A stretch of DNA of 61,925 bases from Parabacteroides sp. PFB2-10. GTDB taxonomy: Bacteria; Bacteroidota; Bacteroidia; Bacteroidales; Tannerellaceae. Below are positions 25,138 through 36,185 of the stretch, in pieces (position 1 is the first letter of the stretch; each line of letters begins with the position of its first letter). A program made the translations under genes and the position numbers. Location of the stretch: NCBI RefSeq assembly GCF_029893085.1, contig NZ_JARXWI010000020.1, positions 1 through 61,925 on the forward strand, given 5' to 3'. The notes under the pieces are model-generated. The model saw only the letters and a program-made list of their open reading frames with translations. It did not search any database and was not told the origin of the DNA.

Positions 25138-27522
25138 ATGGAACAGGTCTCTTTTAAATTGATTTTCCGAAGCTGGCGACGCAATAAATTGTTTACGGTC
25201 ATTTCTGTATTGAGCCTGGCCATCGGCTTGGCATGTACCAATATGCTGGCGGCGTTTGTGATCCATGAATACAATGTGGAAACCGAAAATCCGAACCGCG
25301 ATCATATCTATTTTATGAGCCAGGACTCGCCCCTGCAATCCGGCGAGCGGGTCGCTTATATTGTGTCTGATATTGCGCCAAAATTGAAAGATGGCTATCC
25401 CTTTGTCAAGGATTATTTGCGGTTAGGTTCCGAGTATATGCAATCGGTTCAGGTAGACGAAAACAGCTATCCACCGATCCTGTCCATGCAGGCGGACAGC
25501 TCTTTTTTGCAGTTTTTCCCGTACGAAGTGCTTTACGGCAACCTCCGGGAGGCATTGACCGAACCCCATAAGATAGCATTAACAGAAGAGCTGGCAAAAC
25601 TCTATTTTGGAGGTGAGAACCCGCTGGGGCAAACGATTTCTTATATTATAATGGAAGATGATTTCTATGGCGGCGGAAAAGAATTAAGTGTTGATTACCA
25701 GGTTGTGGCGGTTATCAAAGCGCGCGATCAGTCGATTCTCTCTTTTGATGCACTCGGCATGATCCCTTCGAACTATCACGGAGGAGCTGCCATACTGCTT
25801 ACGGAACATCCGATCGATACGGAGACATTTGCCCGACAGGTGAAGGCGGATGGAATACCGACCATACAAGGCGATATCGGGCAATACTATTTCATTCCGC
25901 TTCGCGAGCGTTATTTCCTTTCCTATACTATGGAAGGATTCAATTTTGTTGTTTCCCAACAGAAACCGTTATTATATGTAGGTGTTTTCTCCTCCATACT
26001 GATCCTGCTGATTGCCTGTTTTAACTATGTCAACCTGAATTTCTCCCGTCTGTTGCAACAGGTGAAAATGATACATACCCAGAAACTGATGGGCGCTGAT
26101 CGGGGGCATATCATCGGGCAGTTGTTTTTAGACACCTTCCTGACTGTCGCTGTTGCGTTCCTGTTTTCCCTATTGATCATATACACACTCTTGCCCCAGT
26201 TCAACGCGATTGTCGGGGGACGGATGCAAGCCGCCTTCCTGTTGAACCGACAGGTGCTCCCATCCTTGTGTGGGTTTGTATTGATCCTGTCGGTCGTGCC
26301 GGCACTCTATGTCGGTCGAAAGGTGACCCGTTTTTCGCTGCAAGGCTATTATGCCTTTTTCAGAGGAGGGAAACGGCAGGTTATTGTGGCTTCGCTGACG
26401 GTTCTTCAGTTCGCCATTTCGATCGGGCTTGTTATGGGCACATTGATTGTCAACCAACAGGTGGGACTGATCCGGCAAGGTGGCGAGGCGTACCAAGGAT
26501 TGATCGAACTGGGAGAATGGAGCGATAAGGATATTCGTCCGTTAGTACAGGAGATACAGGCGATTCCGGGCATCGGAAAGGTCACTGCTACCGGGTTTGC
26601 TGTGTTGAACAGCGGCCTGCAACAGGTTGTCACTACCGATGAACATGGAAATGAATCCTATTACCCCTTGTTGTTTTTCAAAGGCGACACTGATTATCTG
26701 GAGACCTTCCGTATTCAACTCAAACAGGGATTCCCTCCGGAAAAAGGGCTTGAACAATGGGCGCGTCCCGTCTATGTGAATGAAACTTTTGTTCGCCTGT
26801 TTGTCCCCGAAGGAGAGAATCCGGTAGGACAGCCGCTGCAACACTATCAGGAGGTGGTGGGCAGGGATAGAAAAGGAGAAGAGGCACCGCCTTTTGTCGT
26901 GGCCGGTGTGTTGACAGATTTCTATACCAATACGCTGGAGGATGCCGTATTTCCTTCTCTTATTCAGATAGAAAGAAATGCGGAGGATGTGTATTGTATC
27001 TATTTCCGCCTGAATCGCGACCGGCCGGAACTGTTGTCGGAGGTAAAGGCGTTGTGGGAGAAGCATTTCCCGGGTCGTTATTTCAGCTACCGCCATGTGT
27101 GGGACGAGTTTAAAGAACGCAATCAGAAGGTCTTTTCCATGTCGCGATTGCTTTGGATGTATTCTCTGATCAGCCTGTTTCTGACCTGCTTTGGTTTGTT
27201 CGGCATGGCGCTTTATGCGATGGAGCAACGCACAAAAGAGATTGGCATACGGAAAGTGAACGGCGCCACGACGGGAGAGATTATGAAGTTACTGAACCGA
27301 CAGTTCCTGGTGTGGGTGGGCATAGCCTTTCTGATTGCCCTGCCTGTGACCTGGTGGCTGATCGGTCGCTGGCTGGAGAATTTTGTTTATCGGGTACATG
27401 TATCGGTGGGAGTGGCCTTATTGAGCGGATTGATCGTAGGATGTGTCACCCTATTAACAGTAAGCTGGCATAGCTACCGGGCGGCTTCGCGCAACCCGGT
27501 CAATGCTTTGCGGAGCGAATAA
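25138..27522 (+). CDS. MacB/FtsX-type ABC transporter permease
   Basis: 794 residues with the MacB-like layout duplicated. Helix 1 (about 20-42) is followed by a periplasmic MacB_PCD-like domain, three helices (about 280-410), one further helix (about 425-445), a second periplasmic domain, and three helices at the C-terminus (about 675-790) with the FtsX motif EQRTKEIGIRKVNGAT. Such proteins work with a separate LolD/MacB-type ATPase in lipoprotein handling, export or mechanotransmission. No ATPase gene is adjacent, so it must be encoded elsewhere. Bacteroidales genomes commonly carry many such orphan permeases. Confidence 0.9.
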   Translation: MEQVSFKLIFRSWRRNKLFTVISVLSLAIGLACTNMLAAFVIHEYNVETENPNRDHIYFMSQDSPLQSGERVAYIVSDIAPKLKDGYPFVKDYLRLGSEYMQSVQVDENSYPPILSMQADSSFLQFFPYEVLYGNLREALTEPHKIALTEELAKLYFGGENPLGQTISYIIMEDDFYGGGKELSVDYQVVAVIKARDQSILSFDALGMIPSNYHGGAAILLTEHPIDTETFARQVKADGIPTIQGDIGQYYFIPLRERYFLSYTMEGFNFVVSQQKPLLYVGVFSSILILLIACFNYVNLNFSRLLQQVKMIHTQKLMGADRGHIIGQLFLDTFLTVAVAFLFSLLIIYTLLPQFNAIVGGRMQAAFLLNRQVLPSLCGFVLILSVVPALYVGRKVTRFSLQGYYAFFRGGKRQVIVASLTVLQFAISIGLVMGTLIVNQQVGLIRQGGEAYQGLIELGEWSDKDIRPLVQEIQAIPGIGKVTATGFAVLNSGLQQVVTTDEHGNESYYPLLFFKGDTDYLETFRIQLKQGFPPEKGLEQWARPVYVNETFVRLFVPEGENPVGQPLQHYQEVVGRDRKGEEAPPFVVAGVLTDFYTNTLEDAVFPSLIQIERNAEDVYCIYFRLNRDRPELLSEVKALWEKHFPGRYFSYRHVWDEFKERNQKVFSMSRLLWMYSLISLFLTCFGLFGMALYAMEQRTKEIGIRKVNGATTGEIMKLLNRQFLVWVGIAFLIALPVTWWLIGRWLENFVYRVHVSVGVALLSGLIVGCVTLLTVSWHSYRAASRNPVNALRSE

Positions 27523-27526
27523 AAAA

Positions 27527-27561
27527 TACGGCTTTACATCAATCTGATGCAAAGCCGTATA
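27527..27561 (+). terminator. Terminator of the permease gene
   Basis: A stem ATACGGCTTT-CATCA / TGATG-AAAGCCGTAT with one bulge per side, then AAAAG; the U tail is weak. Confidence 0.6.
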
Positions 27562-27868
27562 AAAGCTTGTTTTTCATGTAGAGGTTATTCAGCCATTTTT
27601 TCATTGTTAAGCTATTAAACCGAATAAGAAATAAACTATCAAAAACCTATAATAATATGGCAACTCAAAAGTATTGTATTTCACGGTCTATATTATAGTC
27701 CTATCAGACAGTATCTTTTAAGAGCCTTCTTATTCTGTGTAAAACGAGATTGCTATTCGTTCATTTTCCGAAACTAAACAAATAGAATTGTTCTATTATT
27801 GAAATTTTGAGAAAATCATTCACGGCATTCAAAGAAATAAAAATTTTATCTCCCGGATAATAATGGTT
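27562..27868. other. Intergenic DNA, nothing recognised
   Basis: About 300 bp, AT-rich, with no frame, hairpin or dispersed repeat that I can support before the transporter promoter. Confidence 0.4.
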
Positions 27869-27876
27869 ACCTTTGC
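27869..27876 (+). promoter_or_regulatory. -7 element of the AspT/YidE-type gene
   Basis: TACCTTTG, about 24 bp before the ATG at 27901. Confidence 0.5.
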
Positions 27877-27900
27877 CGCCGGTTTTTAATAAAGGTTTGT

Positions 27901-29580
27901 ATGGATTGGTTCAATGAGTTATTGTGGGGACAGGGCGTAGCGCATTCTGTCCTTTTGCTGGCAGTTGTCATTGCAGCAGGAATTCAATTAGGGAAAATCA
28001 AAGTGTTTGGTATCTCCCTGGGTGTGACATTGGTTCTCTTTGTCGGCATTCTCCTGGGGCATTTCGGGTTTAACATGGATCCGAAAGTGCTTCATTTTGT
28101 CAAGGAGTTCGGCTTGATTCTGTTTGTTTTCTCGGTAGGGATGCAGGTTGGTCCCGGTTTTTTCTCTTCTTTCAAGCAGGGCGGGATCACCTTAAACCTA
28201 TTGGCTACCGGCATTGTACTGCTGGGGGCGTTGGTCACGTTGTCTATCCATTTCCTCACAGGCACGCCGATGGCCACGATGGTCGGTGTGATGTCGGGAG
28301 CGGTAACGAATACACCCGGTCTGGGTGCGGCTCAGCAAGCCTTCTCTGATCTGTTCGGGCAGGTAGACGATACGATTGCATTGGGGTATGCGGTGGCTTA
28401 TCCGTTGGGAGTGGTGGGCATTATTCTATCCATGTTATTCGTCCGCTACATTTTCCGCATCAATTTCCAACAAGAAACCGAACGGTTGAGTATCGAAGAA
28501 GACAGCCTCTCTCATGGAGCCATGCCTGTTTCTTTGGTGGTAAGGAATCCTGCTATCTGGGGCAAGAGCATTGCGCAGTTATCGGAACTATTGAAGCATC
28601 GCGAGTTTGTAATATCCCGCATTATGTATAGCAACAGCAACGAGGTCGACATAGCCTCGGCTGATACAGTCTTGCATGAAGGCGACAAGATCTTTGTCAT
28701 TACCACTGAACAGGACGCGGAAACGATTAAAACATTCGTAGGCGAAGAGATACAAATGGATCGCAAACAATGGATCCCGGCCAAGAGTCAGCTGGTGAGC
28801 CGCCAGATACTGGTGACCAAACCGGAACTGAATGGCAAGCGCTTGGGCGACTTGCAACTACGTCGCTTGCATGGAATCAATATCACCCGCTTGAATCGTG
28901 CCGGAGTCGACCTGGTGGGTACCCACCGTCTGACCTTGCAAATGGGCGATAAATTGACGGTGGTAGGGAGTGAACCGGCCGTGGCCAAGGTAGAAGAGTT
29001 ATTAGGTAATTCAATGAAACGATTGGATCATCCTAACCTGATCACCATATTCTTAGGTATAGCCCTGGGGGTATTGTTAGGCAGTATTCCGATCTTCTTC
29101 CCGGGCATTCCACAACCGGTGAAACTGGGATTAGCAGGAGGCCCACTGATTGTAGCGATCTTGATCAGCCGCTTCGGATATAAATACAAATTAGTCACCT
29201 ACACGACCCAAAGTGCCAACCTGATGCTGCGCGAGGTGGGCATCACACTCTTCCTGGCCTGCGTGGGACTGGGAGCCGGTGGTGGTTTTGTGGATACGAT
29301 TGTTAATAAAGGCGGCTTGGCCTGGGTGGGCTATGGTTTTGCCATCACAACGATTCCTTTATTGATCATTGGCTTTATCGGACGCTACTTCTGCAAACTC
29401 AATTACTTTACACTGATGGGGCTGATGGCAGGTAGTATGACCGATCCGCCAGCCCTGGCCTATTCCAACGCCACCGCCGGCAACGATGCGCCCGCCGTGA
29501 GCTATGCTACTGTTTATCCGATGACGATGTTCCTGAGGGTATTGGTGGCGCAGTTGTTGATATTACTATTTTATGTATAA
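27901..29580 (+). CDS. AspT/YidE/YbjL family transporter with TrkA-C domains
   Basis: 559 residues. An N-terminal membrane half (about 15-180, with [22 protein letters not shown]) is followed by two TrkA-C/RCK-C-like cytosolic domains (about 205-285 and 290-365) and a second membrane half (about 375-559, with [17 protein letters not shown]). The repeated GAVTNTP / GSMTDPP signature marks the aspartate:alanine exchanger family. The substrate in Bacteroidales members is not established. It is transcribed alone. Confidence 0.9.
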   Translation: MDWFNELLWGQGVAHSVLLLAVVIAAGIQLGKIKVFGISLGVTLVLFVGILLGHFGFNMDPKVLHFVKEFGLILFVFSVGMQVGPGFFSSFKQGGITLNLLATGIVLLGALVTLSIHFLTGTPMATMVGVMSGAVTNTPGLGAAQQAFSDLFGQVDDTIALGYAVAYPLGVVGIILSMLFVRYIFRINFQQETERLSIEEDSLSHGAMPVSLVVRNPAIWGKSIAQLSELLKHREFVISRIMYSNSNEVDIASADTVLHEGDKIFVITTEQDAETIKTFVGEEIQMDRKQWIPAKSQLVSRQILVTKPELNGKRLGDLQLRRLHGINITRLNRAGVDLVGTHRLTLQMGDKLTVVGSEPAVAKVEELLGNSMKRLDHPNLITIFLGIALGVLLGSIPIFFPGIPQPVKLGLAGGPLIVAILISRFGYKYKLVTYTTQSANLMLREVGITLFLACVGLGAGGGFVDTIVNKGGLAWVGYGFAITTIPLLIIGFIGRYFCKLNYFTLMGLMAGSMTDPPALAYSNATAGNDAPAVSYATVYPMTMFLRVLVAQLLILLFYV

Positions 29581-29585
29581 TCCTG

Positions 29586-29731
29586 AACTGTGATTACGCT
29601 GAATACAAGATGGACTATGATGTGATTTTCTTGATGAAATGATTAATGTGATTGGGCTTCCAATCAACTAATCCTATAAATCATCTTATAATCAAATCAT
29701 AGCCCATCTTGTATTCAGCGTAATCACAGTT
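29586..29731. repeat. Long-armed intergenic palindrome
   Basis: The arms start AACTGTGATTACGCTGAATA and end with TATTCAGCGTAATCACAGTT; pairing extends about 28 bp perfectly (through CAAGATGG) and then imperfectly. It lies just after the transporter stop codon and before a separate terminator. Confidence 0.8.
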
Positions 29732-29739
29732 AAAAAATA

Positions 29740-29768
29740 AAAACCGTTCGCGTGCGAACGGTTTTATT
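29740..29768 (+). terminator. Terminator downstream of the transporter gene
   Basis: A stem AAAACCGTTCGC / GCGAACGGTTTT with loop GT and T-rich tail. It is symmetric, so it can act in both directions. Confidence 0.85.
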
Positions 29769-29931
29769 GCTTTCTCATGAGGCAATCTCTCGACTCTCTC
29801 GTGACAAAGACTTGTTAACCTTAGATCTAAAATACTATGAAAAAAACTCATTGCAAATATAATGCAAAATTCCTGTATGTCTTGGATATTTGTATCAAAT
29901 ATGGACTTTCATGTTACATATTTGGATTATT

Positions 29932-30921
29932 TCACCCCTTCAAATTCAATTGATGCGGAATATTGTCCATGATTTCGAACAGTTGTTCCACCGTCTCCGC
30001 GCGAAGCATGGCAATCCGCGTGGGTTTAAAATCAGGTATTCCTTTGAAAAGAGGGGTCGCTGCCAGGTGACGACGGATATGAAGAATGCCTCTTCGCTCG
30101 TCCAGACGCTCCACACTTTGCACCACCTGTTGCTTTAATATATCCAGGTACCATTGGAATTCCCTGCCGGGCAACACTTCTCCTGTCGTAAGAAAATGTT
30201 TTATCTCTTCAAATATCCAGGGGCGACCAATGCTCCCGCGCCCGATCATCACACCATCCACCCCATAGCGATCGAAGTATTCCTTGCACCGCTCGGCTGA
30301 CGTTACGTCGCCATTGCCGATAATCGGTATATGCATCCGAGGATTATTCTTCACTTCGCCGATCAGTGTCCAGTCGGCCTCGCCGGTGTACATCTGCGAA
30401 CGGGTGCGCCCGTGGATCGAAAGCGCCGCGATACCGCAGTCCTGCAGTTGCTCCGCCAGGTCGACAATCACCAGGTCGTTCATGTCCCACCCCAGGCGTG
30501 TCTTCACCGTTACCGGGATATTCACCGCTTTCACCACCGCTTTGGTGATCTCAATCATAAGGGGGATATTCCGCAACATACCGGCGCCGGCGCCTTTTCC
30601 GGCCACCCGTTTCACCGGGCATCCGAAGTTTATATCCAATATATCCGGACGTGCCTCTTCACATATCCGCGCTGCTTCTGCCATGGCGTCCACCTCCCGG
30701 CCATAGATCTGTATGGCTACGGGGCGTTCGTCTTCCGAAACAGTAAGTTTTTGTTTTGTTTTATTGACATGACGGATCAGGGCATCGCTCGATACAAACT
30801 CCGTGTATACCATATCCGCTCCAAATCGCTTGCACATCAAGCGAAAAGATATATCCGTCACATCCTCCATCGGAGCAAGCAAAACGGGTTGCCTCCCCAA
30901 ATCTATAGAGCCTATCTTCAT
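29932..30921 (-). CDS. dusB: tRNA-dihydrouridine synthase
   Basis: 329 residues. A flavin-dependent TIM-barrel enzyme that reduces uridines in the tRNA D-loop. Visible features are APMEDVTDISFRLMCKRFGA (about 16-35), YTEFVSSDAL, the catalytic Cys101 in NFGCPVKRVAGKGAGAGML and GNGDVTSAERC. The DusB/NifR3 subgroup fits best. The -7 element lies about 20 bp upstream, so the leader is very short. Confidence 0.93.
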   Translation of the reverse strand: MKIGSIDLGRQPVLLAPMEDVTDISFRLMCKRFGADMVYTEFVSSDALIRHVNKTKQKLTVSEDERPVAIQIYGREVDAMAEAARICEEARPDILDINFGCPVKRVAGKGAGAGMLRNIPLMIEITKAVVKAVNIPVTVKTRLGWDMNDLVIVDLAEQLQDCGIAALSIHGRTRSQMYTGEADWTLIGEVKNNPRMHIPIIGNGDVTSAERCKEYFDRYGVDGVMIGRGSIGRPWIFEEIKHFLTTGEVLPGREFQWYLDILKQQVVQSVERLDERRGILHIRRHLAATPLFKGIPDFKPTRIAMLRAETVEQLFEIMDNIPHQLNLKG

Positions 30922-30941
30922 TATAGATTGTTTTAAAGAGG

Positions 30942-30949
30942 CAAAAGTA
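30942..30949 (-). promoter_or_regulatory. -7 element of dusB
   Basis: TACTTTTG on the minus strand, 20 bp before the ATG, implying a leader of about 13 nt. Confidence 0.5.
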
Positions 30950-30981
30950 CGATATTTTGTCCGAAGACAAAAAGGTCAAAA

Positions 30982-31740
30982 TCAAAGCGCTTTGCCGTCG
31001 ATGGTGATCACATTCTTATTGATCGTTGCCTTTCCTTTGCTATTAAAGCCTTCAATGCAGAGAGTAACCTCATAGAGTGTACCCATTTTGAGTCCCTTTT
31101 CTTCCCAAATCTTAAAGTGTTTGCTGATATTGATTTTTTCATTGATCTGCCCACTTCCTTTCTTGGTCGTACGGATGCTCCAGTATTGCTTAAACGTGGT
31201 ATTACCCTCTATGGAAGGTTTGTTTATACGATCCGTCACAAAGAGTTCATATTCTATGCCGTCGATGGTCACATTGCCCAGCGAGCCTCTATTGCCCGGT
31301 GGACGCCATCCGCCCCAGCTCTCTACGATATAGAATTCCACCAGCGGCGCATCGTTATCTCTTCTTGTCCAACCATATACGCACATATACGACGCACCCT
31401 GGAGTTCCGGGTTGTAGTCAACGTCATACTCCATAACAATCTCGCCTACCTCACTATGCGTTTGTTTCGTATCAAACTTCTTGCCCGTACGCATAAGCGT
31501 ATTCCTATTGTTCGAAGTATCATACTCAGAGGTGAAGGAGCCGCCGCCGGTAAGCTGCATGATGGCTTTGTTGTCGGTTGAGCCTGGTCTTACATCTGTC
31601 CAAAACTCATAGTGATAGCCTTCAAAAACACCTGTTGCATTCCTTGTAAATGTTTTAGCATTTTCCTGAGCCAGCATCGTGCCCGATAAGCCGCAAGCCA
31701 ATAAAAGACCGACTGCCATAGTGATTTTCCTTAATCTCAT
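30982..31740 (-). CDS. GH11 endo-1,4-beta-xylanase, secreted
   Basis: 252 residues with a signal peptide (about 1-24, ending MLAQ). The single jellyroll domain matches GH11: GYHYEFWTD, YMCVYGWTR, the nucleophile region APLVEFYIVESWGG (Glu135), the thumb-type stretch PSIEGNTTFKQYWSIRTTKK, and the acid/base Glu230 in CIEGFNSKG. GH11 enzymes cut internal bonds of beta-1,4-xylan. There is no carbohydrate-binding module, no SusCD pair and no other polysaccharide gene nearby, so this is a lone enzyme rather than a PUL member. An insertion (TLMRTGKKFDTKQTH) lengthens one loop. GH11 is uncommon in gut Bacteroidales, which makes transfer plausible (inference). Confidence 0.85.
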   Translation of the reverse strand: MRLRKITMAVGLLLACGLSGTMLAQENAKTFTRNATGVFEGYHYEFWTDVRPGSTDNKAIMQLTGGGSFTSEYDTSNNRNTLMRTGKKFDTKQTHSEVGEIVMEYDVDYNPELQGASYMCVYGWTRRDNDAPLVEFYIVESWGGWRPPGNRGSLGNVTIDGIEYELFVTDRINKPSIEGNTTFKQYWSIRTTKKGSGQINEKINISKHFKIWEEKGLKMGTLYEVTLCIEGFNSKGKATINKNVITIDGKAL

Positions 31741-31782
31741 AATTATGTTCCTTTCTTATTAATTAGTGGATACTCAATCGGA

Positions 31783-31790
31783 CAAATATA
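31783..31790 (-). promoter_or_regulatory. -7 element of the GH11 gene
   Basis: TATATTTG on the minus strand, about 43 bp before the ATG and directly abutting the groEL terminator. Confidence 0.5.
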
Positions 31791-31791
31791 C

Positions 31792-31826
31792 AAAAAAAGG
31801 CTATCCAACCGGATAGCCTTTTTGAA
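31792..31826 (-). terminator. Terminator of groES-groEL
   Basis: A stem AAAAAGGCTATCC / GGATAGCCTTTTT with loop AACC. A T-rich tail is present on both strands. Confidence 0.9.
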
Positions 31827-31872
31827 ATATGTATTCGGGAGACGGAGTCATCCCGGAATGCGGATGGATGAA

Positions 31873-33525
<1,653 letters not shown>

Positions 33526-33547
33526 TTATTTTCTTGTTTTTGTTGAA

Positions 33548-33823
33548 TTAAATAATTGCCAAAATATCAGATTGACGCATGATCAGGTATTGCTCGCCAT
33601 CCAGTTCGATCTCCGTTCCGGCATATTTGCCATACAATACGTTATCACCCGGTTTAACTACCATTTCTTCATCCTTTGTTCCGTTACCTACGGCGACTAC
33701 TTCTCCTTTCAGCGGTTTTTCTTTTGCTGAATCAGGAATAATAATTCCACCCACTGTCTTCTCTTCTGCTGCAGCCGGCTTTACAAGCACTCTGTCTGCT
33801 AATGGCTTAATGTTCATAATCAA
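33548..33823 (-). CDS. groS: Co-chaperonin GroES
   Basis: 91 residues, the heptameric lid of GroEL. It has the usual [21 protein letters not shown] opening with the mobile loop, and [19 protein letters not shown]. It is the first gene of the groES-groEL operon. The upstream region holds the palindrome TGACA-n3-TGTCA at 33902 but no CIRCE element. Confidence 0.98.
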   Translation of the reverse strand: MIMNIKPLADRVLVKPAAAEEKTVGGIIIPDSAKEKPLKGEVVAVGNGTKDEEMVVKPGDNVLYGKYAGTEIELDGEQYLIMRQSDILAII

Positions 33824-33901
33824 TTTGTTTTATTATTGTTGTTATGTATATATTATTATCACACCATACAGATTAGCCAAAACCATGCCAATCCCACAAA
33901 A

Positions 33902-33914
33902 TGACAATCTGTCA
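33902..33914 (-). promoter_or_regulatory. Palindrome upstream of groES, possible heat-shock operator
   Basis: TGACAATCTGTCA is a perfect TGACA/TGTCA inverted repeat about 80 bp before groES. No CIRCE repeat was found, and no clean TAnnTTTG element lies between it and the gene, so it may belong to a dedicated stress-promoter or operator. Confidence 0.4.
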
Positions 33915-34043
33915 GTAATATCATCCCTCCCTCTCTTCGCACATGGCAAAGATACTGCAAAAAAGTCATTCCTATAATCAGGCAAGCTCCTTACTCATCT
34001 CTCCTTTTGACACCAAAACGAAACGAACAACCCCAAAAACAGC

Positions 34044-34051
34044 TATATTTG
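34044..34051 (+). promoter_or_regulatory. -7 element of the DUF3667 gene
   Basis: TATATTTG, about 40 bp before the ATG at 34092. Confidence 0.55.
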
Positions 34052-34091
34052 CACCCGCAAAGATTGATTTTCTTTCCACATAAGGAAATAT

Positions 34092-34988
34092 ATGATGAAA
34101 TACAAACGTGCTATCTTCACAAAGAAAAAGAAGGCATTACCCATCCACTGTATATGCCGCAACTGCGAAACCCCGGTTATTTCAAGATATTGTCACCATT
34201 GCGGACAAGATATTTTTGCAGGAAGAGAACGCACCGTCCGCGAAATCATGGCAAACACGCTGGAGACTATTTTTGCTTTCGATAATAAAATACTCCGAAC
34301 ACTCAAATACCTGTTGTTTTTCCCCGGCAAGCTGACAAAAGAGTTCTTTGCCGGAAGGGTCGTAAGGTATGTCTATCCGGCGAAATTGTTTTGGTTTGCC
34401 ACCCTTTTATTCTTTGCCGTTTTGGCTTTAACCGAACAGATAAGTGACCAGGAAAAGGAGAAGAAAACACCTGTTATTGAGAAAACGGAAATACAAAACA
34501 CGACAGAGTCCGAAAATACCACTCGGGAAACACTGAAGCAATTGGATCAAGAGGAGCTGGCTAGCCGGGAAATAAAAGATCGGTTTATCAGCTATATTCC
34601 CTATAGTATGTTGATTCTCGTCCCTATTTTTGCCTTCTTACTCCTATTATTTTTTTACAGGAACAAAAAGTATTATGCTCACCACCTGATCTTTTCTCTC
34701 CACTTTCACGCCTTTGTTTTTATCTACCTTGCCATACTGGTGCCAATCGAAATGTTTGTTTCTCCTGTGAGCTTCGGGTTTACCCCCTACGTGGGGGTCA
34801 TCAGCCTCTATTTTTTAGTGGCGCTGTATGTGGTTTACAGTCCTAAGAAAAAGCGCCATATGTTATGGAAAATCCCATTGGTTATGCTGTTCTACGCCAT
34901 CTTTATTGCGATAGCTGCTGTGATTTTAGCCATCTTGGTATTCACTATCACAACAAAACATTTCAACCTCACGGAGATCTTTCAGTAA
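34092..34988 (+). CDS. DUF3667 membrane protein with zinc ribbon
   Basis: 298 residues. An N-terminal zinc-ribbon (Cys22, Cys25, Cys34, Cys37 in CRNC...CHHCGQ) is followed by REIMANTLETIFAFDNK and five likely membrane helices (from about 95 onward). This is the DUF3667 layout, widespread in Bacteroidetes with no known function. The ATG at 34095 is an equally good start. It is convergent with hisS, and its last 59 bp were duplicated together with the hisS 3' end to 36186-36244. Confidence 0.85.
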   Translation: MMKYKRAIFTKKKKALPIHCICRNCETPVISRYCHHCGQDIFAGRERTVREIMANTLETIFAFDNKILRTLKYLLFFPGKLTKEFFAGRVVRYVYPAKLFWFATLLFFAVLALTEQISDQEKEKKTPVIEKTEIQNTTESENTTRETLKQLDQEELASREIKDRFISYIPYSMLILVPIFAFLLLLFFYRNKKYYAHHLIFSLHFHAFVFIYLAILVPIEMFVSPVSFGFTPYVGVISLYFLVALYVVYSPKKKRHMLWKIPLVMLFYAIFIAIAAVILAILVFTITTKHFNLTEIFQ

Positions 34989-35274
34989 TCAGCCCATCAT
35001 TCTGGCAAGTAAAGCTTCGGGGGTAAGAAGTGATTGCTCACCAGTAAGCATATCCTTGAGCATTATTTTTCCTTCGCTCATCTCCGTCTCCCCTACAATG
35101 GCCACAAATGGTATCTTCTTTGTATCGGCATAGCTCATCTGCTTTTTCATTTTAACCGGCTCGGGATACAATTCGGTGCGAATGCCTGCCTGGCGCACTT
35201 GCTGCAATACAGGCAACAACCAGGTATCTTCCCCGGCTGCCGAAATTGACAAACAGCAGTTGCGTGGTCAACAG
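34930..35274. repeat. Direct duplication, left copy (DUF3667 end plus hisS end)
   Basis: 345 bp that match 36186-36529 almost exactly over most of their length, with more differences over the last 40 bp. It includes the true end of the DUF3667 gene and a broken copy of the hisS end. Confidence 0.92.
34989..35274 (-). pseudogene. Truncated hisS 3' fragment
   Basis: It encodes the last 80 or so residues of histidyl-tRNA synthetase (anticodon-binding domain, from [13 protein letters not shown] to LLARMM), ending in Gly where the intact gene has Ser. An extra C near 35232-35235 (CCCC against CCC in the intact gene) shifts the frame upstream of that, and homology stops at 35274. It has no promoter of its own and is a leftover of the duplication that flanks the inserted gene. 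Confidence 0.9.
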
Positions 35275-35295
35275 TTTCTCCAGTTCAGTGCTTTT

Positions 35296-36120
35296 TTACA
35301 AAAAGAATTTCAATTCCTCTTTGTAATTGAACATTTCATTTTCATCCCATTCTTCTCCAAGGTATTTTATCTTCCCGAAAAGGCTCATAAGATACTCTTG
35401 TTCTTTGGCTTTTCCCTTTTCTGTGAAAAAGAAAAACACTTGTATTCCGGCAAAATTTTCCTTCATAAATGAAATGCCGGTGCACAAAGTGTACTTTTCC
35501 TTGAAAACTGTTTTCATAGGGATTGGAGAGACATAGACGGTATCCGCATTGAAATGGCTGTGAGCAAAATGTCCCGCAACAATCGTTACATGATCATCGA
35601 ATAATAATTCTTCATCGTCATGTCCATAACCGTTTTTGTCGATGGTTCCCCACGCTGTCTGCAAGTTAGAATATGTTTGACCTCTCGCGAAGAGACGATT
35701 CCGATAATCACGCGGCATTTGGGGTTGGATCTCACACCCGAATACTTGCGCGTTGATACTTTCTAAAGCCTCTTCAATACCACCGAAGATTGGCGGCTCT
35801 ATATAAAGAGGGATCCAAGAATAAATCAACACACATTCTCCATCTTCCGACTCCATTATTGGACCGTATGCACCCGTAGTGCCTCCCTTTAGTGGACCAA
35901 AGGGAAAAAGTTCAAGCGCATACAAATCTTTAAAACCTTCCGGAACCTCCATCCGGATAGAGTAGGCTTTCTTTAACCAGTTGTCAAAAGCCGCAACAGA
36001 ATGTTTCTTATACTTAATACTATCCGGCAATACTTCCTGCCCCCGGGAAAATTGAAAGGAGAGGCAGCATAGTAAAAAAAGGGACAACAATCGAATGTTT
36101 TTATCTTGCTCCTGTTGCAT
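35296..36120 (-). CDS. Hypothetical secreted protein in the inserted segment
   Basis: 274 residues beginning MQQEQDKNIRLLSLFLLCCL, with a probable signal peptide (about 8-27, ending SRG). The remainder is a soluble domain with FDNWLKKAYSIRMEVPEGF, GPIMESEDGECVLIYSW and a Phe-rich stretch (QVFFFFTEKGK). I do not recognise the family. The gene is the only content of the 911 bp between the two direct repeats, so it came in with the rearrangement. It ends about 20 bp from the truncated hisS copy and has no obvious promoter. Confidence 0.7.
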   Translation of the reverse strand: MQQEQDKNIRLLSLFLLCCLSFQFSRGQEVLPDSIKYKKHSVAAFDNWLKKAYSIRMEVPEGFKDLYALELFPFGPLKGGTTGAYGPIMESEDGECVLIYSWIPLYIEPPIFGGIEEALESINAQVFGCEIQPQMPRDYRNRLFARGQTYSNLQTAWGTIDKNGYGHDDEELLFDDHVTIVAGHFAHSHFNADTVYVSPIPMKTVFKEKYTLCTGISFMKENFAGIQVFFFFTEKGKAKEQEYLMSLFGKIKYLGEEWDENEMFNYKEELKFFL

Positions 36121-36185
36121 TATAAAGAAATTTAATATCGTTTTTTAACATTATTCGAAGATTTGCAGAGCCATCCGGCTTCGGA

